A stretch of DNA of 12,228 nt from an uncultured Bacteroidales bacterium (GTDB lineage: Bacteria; Bacteroidota; Bacteroidia; Bacteroidales; Marinilabiliaceae): positions 1-12,228 of the forward strand of contig CAKUYZ010000053.1 of the NCBI GenBank assembly GCA_934717675.1. Direction: 5' to 3'. Both the position numbers and the translations under genes were made by a program. This document shows positions 7,155 through 12,228 of the stretch, piece after piece. The notes beneath the pieces were generated by a model. It made no database searches, was not told the origin of the DNA, and saw only the letters and a list, made by a program, of their open reading frames with translations. Within the stretch, counting starts at the first letter, position 1, and each line of letters begins with the position of its first letter.

Positions 7155-8390
7155 ATGAATACAGATGTCAATCCCGATGCCAGAGAGCATCTTGACAAAA
7201 TAGAGGATGCTGTCGAGGCTTTTCGCCGCGGTGAGTTTGTCATTGTCGTTGACGATGAGGACCGCGAGAACGAGGGCGACTTCATCACGGCGGCCGAGCT
7301 GATTACGCCAGAGAAGGTCAACTTTATGCTCAAAAACGGCCGAGGAGTGCTCTGCGCGCCGCTCTCAATGGATCGTTGCGAGGAGCTGGAGCTGCCTCAC
7401 ATGGTCTCGGACAACACGTCAATCCTCGGTACCCCATTCACCGTGTCGGTGGACTTGCTTGAGGGTTGCACCACGGGCGTCTCCATCCACGACCGCGCGG
7501 CCACCATCCGCGCCTTGGCGGACCCCGCCAGCAAACCTACCGACTTCGGCCGACCCGGCCACATCAACCCCCTCTATGCGCAGAACAGGGGCGTGATCCG
7601 CCGCTCCGGTCACACCGAGGCGGCCATAGATTTGGCTCGCCTGGCCGGCCTGCAGCCCGCCGCCGCGCTCATTGAGATTATGAATGAAGACGGCACCATG
7701 GCGCGCCTGCCGCAGTTGAGGGAGATTGCCAAGAAATATGGCATGAAGCTCATCTCAATAAAAGACCTCATTGCCTACCGCCTCAAGACGGAGACGCTCG
7801 TGACGCGCGGCAGCGAGGTGCATTTGCCCACCGAGTATGGCGACTTCCGTCTCATCCCGTTCCGCCAGAAGAGCAACGGCAAGGAGCACGTCGCCCTCAT
7901 AAAGGGTGAGTGGAAAGAAGATGAGCCAATCTTGGTGCGCGTCCACTCGTCTTGCATGACGGGCGATATTTTCGGCTCCATGCGCTGCGAGTGCGGTGAG
8001 CAGCTCCATAAGGCCATGCGCACCATTGAGGCCGAGGGCAAGGGCGTGGTGGTATACCTCAACCAAGAGGGTCGAGGCATAGGCCTTATGGCCAAGATTG
8101 AGGCCTATAAACTCCAAGAGGAGGGGCTGGACACCGTCGACGCCAACGTCCACCTTGGCTTCGACCCCGATGAGAGGGACTATGGCGTGGGTGCGTCAAT
8201 ATTGAAGGAGCTTGGCGTGCATCGTATGCGCCTCATGACGAATAACCCCGTCAAGAGGGTGGGGCTGGAGTCTTATGGTCTTGAGATTGTTGAGAATGTG
8301 CCCATTGAGATTCAACCCAACAAGTATAACGAATATTATATGCGCACCAAGAAGGAGCGTATGGGGCATATCCTTCACTTTGTGAAATAG
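7155..8390 (+). CDS. ribBA: Bifunctional 3,4-dihydroxy-2-butanone-4-phosphate synthase / GTP cyclohydrolase II
   Basis: A 411-residue fusion that catalyses both entry steps of riboflavin synthesis in the cytoplasm. The RibB half (about 10-205) makes dihydroxybutanone phosphate from ribulose 5-phosphate; it has the acidic loop D33-DEDRENEG, H112-DRAATIRA and the R150-SGHTEAAIDL segment. The RibA half (about 210-411) opens GTP; it has the zinc-site cysteines C267, C278 and C280 in SSCMTGDIFGSMRCEC, the Q304-EGRGIGL motif, and the TNNPVK segment at 362-367. Both sets look intact, so both activities are expected. The ATG at 7155 follows an A-rich leader without a Shine-Dalgarno sequence. The 47-nt gap after the Lpt permease shows no promoter and no room for an FMN riboswitch, so co-transcription is likely. 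A strong terminator follows 25 nt after the stop. Confidence 0.97.
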   Translation: MNTDVNPDAREHLDKIEDAVEAFRRGEFVIVVDDEDRENEGDFITAAELITPEKVNFMLKNGRGVLCAPLSMDRCEELELPHMVSDNTSILGTPFTVSVDLLEGCTTGVSIHDRAATIRALADPASKPTDFGRPGHINPLYAQNRGVIRRSGHTEAAIDLARLAGLQPAAALIEIMNEDGTMARLPQLREIAKKYGMKLISIKDLIAYRLKTETLVTRGSEVHLPTEYGDFRLIPFRQKSNGKEHVALIKGEWKEDEPILVRVHSSCMTGDIFGSMRCECGEQLHKAMRTIEAEGKGVVVYLNQEGRGIGLMAKIEAYKLQEEGLDTVDANVHLGFDPDERDYGVGASILKELGVHRMRLMTNNPVKRVGLESYGLEIVENVPIEIQPNKYNEYYMRTKKERMGHILHFVK

Positions 8391-8415
8391 GGCCATCGGG
8401 TCATTGCATAAAACG

Positions 8416-8459
8416 AGGCGGGCGAAACCTTCTGTCGAGGTTTCGCCCGCCTTTTTATT
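8416..8459 (+). terminator. Intrinsic terminator after ribBA
   Basis: The 14-bp stem of 8417-8430 with 8438-8451 (GGCGGGCGAAACCT / AGGTTTCGCCCGCC) is perfect, with a 7-nt loop TCTGTCG. TTTTTATTT follows on the plus strand. It closes the dsbD-lptF-ribBA run. It also lies 18 bp beyond the stop of the convergent gene at 8477; on that strand TCGTTTT follows, so it may work weakly in both directions. Confidence 0.9.
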
Positions 8460-8476
8460 TTGTTGCCCGCTGAGGC

Positions 8477-9298
8477 TCAGAAGTTGTAGCCCACAACCAA
8501 TGAGAAAGTCTCATTGCGCAGCTTATGGCTCTCGCCTTCGCCGCTCAATTTCATTACGCTCAGAATGCCCAAATCATTCTCCACGCCCACATAGAGCCGA
8601 TGCCAAAACGTCACGCCGCCACCCAGGGTTATGCCGCAGTCCATGCGTCGGCTCCCGTAGCGGATGTGGCGCGTCACGCCCTCATTGTCTGTGTTGAGGG
8701 CGTTCTCCATCTCTTTGTCATCGAAAAGGTCGTGTGACTTGTGTTTGCTCGTCACGCTTCTTATGGGGAACGGGTGGTCATATATGTCGTCACGCGCCAC
8801 CTTGGTTGTGGTGTGCGAGCGTCCGCCGGCCGCCACCGACACGTATGGGCCCACTTTGGCTTCCCAGGCCAATGGGCGCGTGCCAATCTGGTGTGAGAAA
8901 CGTAGCAAGACTGGAACTTTGACGTAGTGGAGGATGGCGTCAGTCTTTCGCCAGGCCAAGTAGTCTGGCTCGTCATCCCAGCTAAACCAGCAAAAGTCTT
9001 CCTCCATATGCGCACCGCGCATCTGATAGTATAGTCCGGTCTCAATGCTCCAATGCTGCCGCACGGTGGCCGTCATGCTCAGTCCGCCACCCACCGTGGG
9101 GAGGGTCTCGACGCAAAAATCGGGCAAGGCGCCGTTGCCAATGCTGTAGTCGTCCATGGCGTCAAAGGCGCCCATAAGGTATGACCCGCCAACCATGGCG
9201 CGCACCCCGAGCTGCACACGCCGAGGCTCTTCATTTTGCGCCGCGCAGTTGCTTGCGCAAAACGCGACGATGGGAAATAACAGAATAAACTTGTTCAT
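8477..9298 (-). CDS. Outer-membrane beta-barrel protein (PorT/OMP_b-brl_2-like)
   Basis: A 273-residue protein with a signal peptide (1-20, CAA|Q) and a body of alternating strands typical of small Bacteroidota outer-membrane barrels. Family-like segments are G88-LYYQMRGA, L123-HYVKVPVLLRF and G150-PYVSVAAGG. Each resembles the recurring strands of OMP_b-brl_2 proteins. The C-terminus VVGYNF ends in an aromatic residue, as needed for insertion by the BAM complex. A charged stretch at about 160-210 is probably an extracellular loop. The mature protein has three cysteines (C62, C103, C221). An upstream in-frame ATG (9361) would add 21 polar residues ahead of the signal peptide, so the ATG at 9298 is chosen. 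Function and ligand are unknown. It lies downstream of pnp on the same strand but is separated from it by a terminator, so it is probably its own transcription unit; no clear promoter was seen. Confidence 0.82.
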   Translation of the reverse strand: MNKFILLFPIVAFCASNCAAQNEEPRRVQLGVRAMVGGSYLMGAFDAMDDYSIGNGALPDFCVETLPTVGGGLSMTATVRQHWSIETGLYYQMRGAHMEEDFCWFSWDDEPDYLAWRKTDAILHYVKVPVLLRFSHQIGTRPLAWEAKVGPYVSVAAGGRSHTTTKVARDDIYDHPFPIRSVTSKHKSHDLFDDKEMENALNTDNEGVTRHIRYGSRRMDCGITLGGGVTFWHRLYVGVENDLGILSVMKLSGEGESHKLRNETFSLVVGYNF

Positions 9299-9403
9299 AC
9301 TCTTTAGCTTAGGGACGTGTCGCAAGGACATGCCTTCTTTTGCGATGGCGTGAAGATACAAAAAGTTATCGTGCTGACTTGACTATAAGGAGGGGCGTAG
9401 GTC

Positions 9404-9443
9404 AAAAAAAGCCCCCGATGTCGCAAGTGCGGGACATCGGGGG
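9404..9443 (-). terminator. Intrinsic terminator of pnp
   Basis: On the minus strand, CCCCCGATGTC (9443-9433) pairs with GACATCGGGGG (9422-9412), an 11-bp perfect stem with a 10-nt loop. After one intervening C, seven T residues follow (9410-9404). It is 26 bp beyond the pnp stop codon and separates pnp from the barrel gene. The rest of the gap 9299-9468 shows no clear element. Confidence 0.9.
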
Positions 9444-9468
9444 TATGAATTATTGGGCTTGCGCCGTC

Positions 9469-11703
9469 TTAGTCATTGTTGTTGTGCCTGGGCGAGCGGT
9501 CGCCACCCTCGCGGCGCGGGCCTCGCGGGCCACGGTCACCGCCCTCGCGGCGCGGACGCTCAGGGCGCTCAACATAACCTTCTGGCTTCGGGACCAAGTC
9601 TTTGCGGCTCAAGCGCATCTTGCCGGTCTTGGGGTCAATCTCTTTGAGAAGAACCTCAATCTCGTCTCCCTCTTTGCAGAAGTCGTTAGGGTCTTCAATG
9701 CGCTTCCAGTCCATCTCGCTCACGTGGAGCAGTCCGTCCTTGCCGGGCAGGATCTCAACGAATGCGCCAAAGGCCGTGATGGTCTTGACCTTGCCTTTGT
9801 ACACCTTGCCGACCTCTGGGATGGCCACAATCTGGTTGATGCGCTCCAGAGCGGCGTCGATGTTGGCCTTGTTGGCGGCAGCGATGCTAACGATGCCCTT
9901 CTGGTTGTCCTCATCAATGTTGATGGTGGTGCCGGTGGTGGCCTGAATGTCCTGAATAATCTTGCCGCCCGGGCCGATGACGGCGCCAATCATGTCTTTC
10001 GGGATGTTGATGGTCACGATGCGCGGAGCGTGCGGCTTGTAGTCCTCACGTGGTGCGGGCATCTCCTCAAGCATGCAGTCAAGGATGTGCATACGACCCT
10101 CGCGGGCTTGGTTGAGGGCCTTGGCCAAGACCTCATATTTGAGGCCATCCACCTTGATGTCCATCTGCGTGGCCGTGATGCCGTCGCGGGTGCCGGTGAC
10201 CTTGAAGTCCATATCGCCGAGGTGATCCTCGTCTCCAAGGATGTCGGAGAGGACGCAATACTTGTCGCTCTCAGTGTCGGTGATGAGACCCATGGCGATG
10301 CCCGCCACAGGCTTCTTGATCTTGACGCCGGCATCCATAAGCGCGAGGCAGCCTGCGCACACAGTGGCCATGGAAGACGAGCCGTTGCTCTCCAAAATGT
10401 CGGAGACCACGCGGACGGTGTATGGGATGTCTTCCGGAATCATGTTCTTGAGGGCGCGCATGGCCAAGTGTCCGTGGCCGATCTCTCGACGTCCTACGCC
10501 GCGTGGGGCCTTGGGGTCGTTGGTGGAGTAGGGCGGGAAGTTGTAGTGGAGCAGGAACTTGTCCGTGCCCTGCACCGTGGCCTCGTCAATGAGCTTCTCG
10601 TCTAGCTTGGTGCCGAGGGTGACGGTGGAGAGGCTCTGCGTCTCGCCGCGGGTGAATATGGCGGAGCCGTGAGGGCCTGGCAGGTAACCGACCTCGCACC
10701 AGATGGGGCGGATCTCGTCGGTCTTGCGGCCATCGAGGCGAATCTGCTCATCGAGCAGCACGCGACGCACGGCGTCGCGCTCCACGTCATGGTAGTAGCG
10801 AGAGATCATGGCTGTGGGAATCTCGCCCTCATAGCCCTCCGGGTAGTTGTTTGCTATGAACTCCTCCTTTATGGCGTCGAATTGCTTGCCGCGCTCCGCC
10901 TTGTTGGCAATGCGGCTGCGGGCCACTTGCTTGGCTTTCTCATAGCACTGCTCGCGGACCTTGGCGCGGAGCTCCTCGTCGTTCTCCTCGTGGCAATATT
11001 CGCGCTTGGGCTTGCCCACCAGCTCGCGCAGCTCAATCTGAGCCTGGCACTGCTTCTTGATGGCCTCGTGGGCGAATTTGAGGGCCTCCAGCATGTCGGC
11101 CTCAGACACCTCTTTCATCTCGCCCTCGACCATGTTGATGTCGTTCATTGAGGCGGCCACCATGATGTCCAGGTCGGCGCGCTCCAGGTCTTTAGCGGAA
11201 GGGTTGATGCAGAGCTTGCCGTCGATGCGCGCCACACGGACCTCCGAGATTGGCCCGTTGAAGGGAATGTCGGATATGGTCATGGCTGCCGAGGCGGCGA
11301 GGCCGGCCAGAGAGTCGGGCATGACGTTCTCGTCTGCCGAGAAGAGGGTTATGTTGACAAAAGTGTCGGCGTGGTAGTTGTCTGGGAACAGGGGGCGCAA
11401 GGCGCGATCTACCAGTCGGGCTATGAGGATCTCATAGTCTGAGGCGCGACCCTCGCGGCGGGTGAAGCCGCCAGGGAAGCGGCCTGCCGAGGCGAACTTC
11501 TCCTTATACTCGACGGTGAGGGGCATGAAGTCGGTGTCCGGCTTGGCCTCCGTCGCGCTCGTCACGGCGGCGAGCAGGTATGTGCCGCCGCACTTGATCA
11601 TCACCGAGCCGTCGGCCTGCTTGGCCAGCTTGCCGGTCTCGATGGTTATTGTCCGGCCGTCGCCAAGGTCAATGACCTTCTCTGTTGGCGTGGGTTTTAC
11701 CAT
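9469..11703 (-). CDS. pnp: Polyribonucleotide nucleotidyltransferase (PNPase)
   Basis: A 744-residue 3'-5' phosphorolytic exoribonuclease that degrades RNA to nucleoside diphosphates. All expected domains are present in order: first RNase PH-like domain (about 10-145), helical linker (about 150-310), second RNase PH-like domain (about 320-555), KH domain (about 560-625, with G577-P-G-G580) and S1 domain (about 632-702). The catalytic region carries N440-GSSSMA and the acidic cluster D491-EDHLGDMD499, as in E. coli PNPase. FTRREGR near 80-86 is the conserved first-domain RNA and phosphate-contact segment. The tail (713-744) is rich in Arg and Gly, repeats RREGGDR twice and ends HNNND. The length is slightly above the usual ~700-710 because of this tail and a long linker. 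The ATG at 11703 starts a normal MVK... N-terminus, with no Shine-Dalgarno sequence. The gene is probably transcribed alone. Confidence 0.98.
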   Translation of the reverse strand: MVKPTPTEKVIDLGDGRTITIETGKLAKQADGSVMIKCGGTYLLAAVTSATEAKPDTDFMPLTVEYKEKFASAGRFPGGFTRREGRASDYEILIARLVDRALRPLFPDNYHADTFVNITLFSADENVMPDSLAGLAASAAMTISDIPFNGPISEVRVARIDGKLCINPSAKDLERADLDIMVAASMNDINMVEGEMKEVSEADMLEALKFAHEAIKKQCQAQIELRELVGKPKREYCHEENDEELRAKVREQCYEKAKQVARSRIANKAERGKQFDAIKEEFIANNYPEGYEGEIPTAMISRYYHDVERDAVRRVLLDEQIRLDGRKTDEIRPIWCEVGYLPGPHGSAIFTRGETQSLSTVTLGTKLDEKLIDEATVQGTDKFLLHYNFPPYSTNDPKAPRGVGRREIGHGHLAMRALKNMIPEDIPYTVRVVSDILESNGSSSMATVCAGCLALMDAGVKIKKPVAGIAMGLITDTESDKYCVLSDILGDEDHLGDMDFKVTGTRDGITATQMDIKVDGLKYEVLAKALNQAREGRMHILDCMLEEMPAPREDYKPHAPRIVTINIPKDMIGAVIGPGGKIIQDIQATTGTTINIDEDNQKGIVSIAAANKANIDAALERINQIVAIPEVGKVYKGKVKTITAFGAFVEILPGKDGLLHVSEMDWKRIEDPNDFCKEGDEIEVLLKEIDPKTGKMRLSRKDLVPKPEGYVERPERPRREGGDRGPRGPRREGGDRSPRHNNND
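9497..9555 (-). repeat. Tandem 36-bp coding repeat in the PNPase tail
   Basis: Two 23-bp copies (9497-9519 and 9533-9555) differ at two positions and have a 36-bp period. Each encodes RREGGDR plus part of a G/S-P-R segment, so the tail is a 12-residue unit repeated twice. The repeat lies inside the pnp reading frame. Confidence 0.8.
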
Positions 11704-11745
11704 GATTTGCTACTAATATGATTCTTAATACTTTTTCGTCATCTG

Positions 11746-11753
11746 CAAAGATA
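11746..11753 (-). promoter_or_regulatory. Candidate -7 box for pnp
   Basis: On the minus strand, TATCTTTG is an exact TAnnTTTG match, placing the start of transcription near 11740 and leaving a leader of about 37 nt before the pnp ATG. No good TTTG box sits 19 nt upstream; the region there is T-rich. Confidence 0.45.
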
Positions 11754-11788
11754 GTGCAAAAGAAACGAAAAAGACGCCCCGCCCCCCT

Positions 11789-11832
11789 AAAAATGGCCCG
11801 CGCCACACGGCATCTTCCCGTGGGGCGCGGCC
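11789..11832 (-). terminator. Intrinsic terminator of the edge gene
   Basis: On the minus strand, GGCCGCGCCCCACGG (11832-11818) pairs with CCGTGTGGCGCGGGCC (11810-11795), allowing one mismatch and one bulged base. The 7-nt loop is GAAGATG. ATTTTTAG follows (T run 11793-11789). It lies 27 bp beyond the stop of the minus-strand edge gene and separates it from pnp. Confidence 0.8.
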
Positions 11833-11859
11833 GCCTTGGTTTTGATGAATCAGGTTAAT

Positions 11860-12228
11860 TTATTTCTTGCGGACAATGAGCCACGTGTGGCCGCCTTGGC
11901 GGATGATCACCGCGCCGCGGGCCTCGCTGATGTTCGCGATGCGCGTCCCGCTCAGGGTGTAGGCCTCATAGGGCTCGCTGTAGTCTGGAGCCGCGGGCTT
12001 GCCATAGGTGTCCGGCAGGGCAGAGGCTATCTTCTCGCCGCTCACCTTCACCTCTTTTATCTCCCATGTCGAGGCCACGGAGCTGGTGCTTGTGTAGCGG
12101 AAGATGAGGCGGATGACCTTGCCGGCGAAGTCGTCCAGGCTCACGTCGCCGCTCTCGACAAACGTCCAGTTGTCGCCACTGGGCCAGTTAGGCACGTTCA
12201 GCACTCTGGTCTCTCCCTCGCACTCCAC
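11860..12228 (-). CDS. C-terminal part of a secreted or surface protein (5' end outside window)
   Basis: The frame is open to the right edge, so the 122 residues seen are only the C-terminal end; the GTG at the edge is an internal codon, not a start. Residues about 10-65 (including WPSGDNWTFVESGDVSLDDF and W-E-I-K-E-V-K-V) resemble the jelly-roll, choice-of-anchor-J-like modules found at the ends of many extracellular Bacteroidota proteins. The last ~40 residues (Y-TLSGTRI ... RGAVIIRQGG-T-LIVRKK) resemble the short C-terminal domain of proteins exported by the type IX system or its relatives, where a YTLSG-like strand precedes a G-x-YIVR-x-G strand. Neither assignment gives an enzymatic function; the N-terminal part that would decide it is not visible. 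A terminator follows 27 bp after the stop. Confidence 0.7.
   Translation of the reverse strand: MECEGETRVLNVPNWPSGDNWTFVESGDVSLDDFAGKVIRLIFRYTSTSSVASTWEIKEVKVSGEKIASALPDTYGKPAAPDYSEPYEAYTLSGTRIANISEARGAVIIRQGGHTWLIVRKK

Noticed and set aside
9299..9361. Longer outer-membrane barrel protein starting at 9361
   Set aside because: It would place 21 polar residues ahead of a clear signal peptide that starts at the ATG at 9298.
9340..10605. A 421-codon open frame on the plus strand opposite pnp
   Set aside because: It is the antisense shadow of a well-conserved PNPase reading frame. The GC-rich third positions of pnp suppress stop codons on the other strand. The translation is rich in H, V, A and D with no recognisable domain.
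1..12228. Defence, mobile-element, CRISPR or toxin-antitoxin system
   Set aside because: No transposase, integrase, nuclease, repeat-spacer array or small paired genes were seen on either strand. All sizeable frames are accounted for by recognisable genes or their shadows.

Overview
The window looks like chromosomal, housekeeping-type DNA from a GC-rich member of the Bacteroidota, probably order Bacteroidales. The evidence is fourfold. Several promoters match the Bacteroidota -7 consensus TAnnTTTG (149-156, 1525-1532, 3549-3556, 5569-5576, 11746-11753). Start codons lack Shine-Dalgarno sequences and often follow A-rich leaders. Secreted proteins have signal peptides that end in A|Q. The gene content (Bacteroidota-type FabI, OMP_b-brl barrels, lptF next to ribBA) also fits. 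Genus and species cannot be assigned from this sequence alone.

Layout, left to right: a tRNA-Arg(ACG) on the minus strand with a well-formed promoter; a minus-strand PAP2 phosphatase with an apparent C-terminal outer-membrane-type beta-barrel; a plus-strand secreted alpha/beta hydrolase; a shared terminator hairpin; minus-strand fabI; a plus-strand run dsbD - lptF/G-family permease - ribBA ending at a strong hairpin terminator; a minus-strand outer-membrane beta-barrel protein; minus-strand pnp with its own terminator; and the 3' end of a minus-strand secreted, probably cell-surface protein that runs off the right edge.

Most genes concern the cell envelope. FabI makes acyl chains for phospholipid and lipid A. 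The LptF/G-type permease extracts LPS from the inner membrane. The PAP2 enzyme probably removes phosphate from a lipid. DsbD carries reducing power across the inner membrane. Two or three proteins are predicted to be in or on the outer membrane. RibBA (riboflavin precursors) and PNPase (RNA decay) are metabolic and RNA housekeeping functions. No mobile element, CRISPR array, toxin-antitoxin pair or defence system was seen. No intergenic gap exceeds about 170 bp. I found no convincing undescribed multi-gene system; the most interesting points are domain architectures (PAP2 plus barrel, the helical insertion in the Lpt permease, the RG-rich PNPase tail, and a sorting-like C-terminus on the edge protein).
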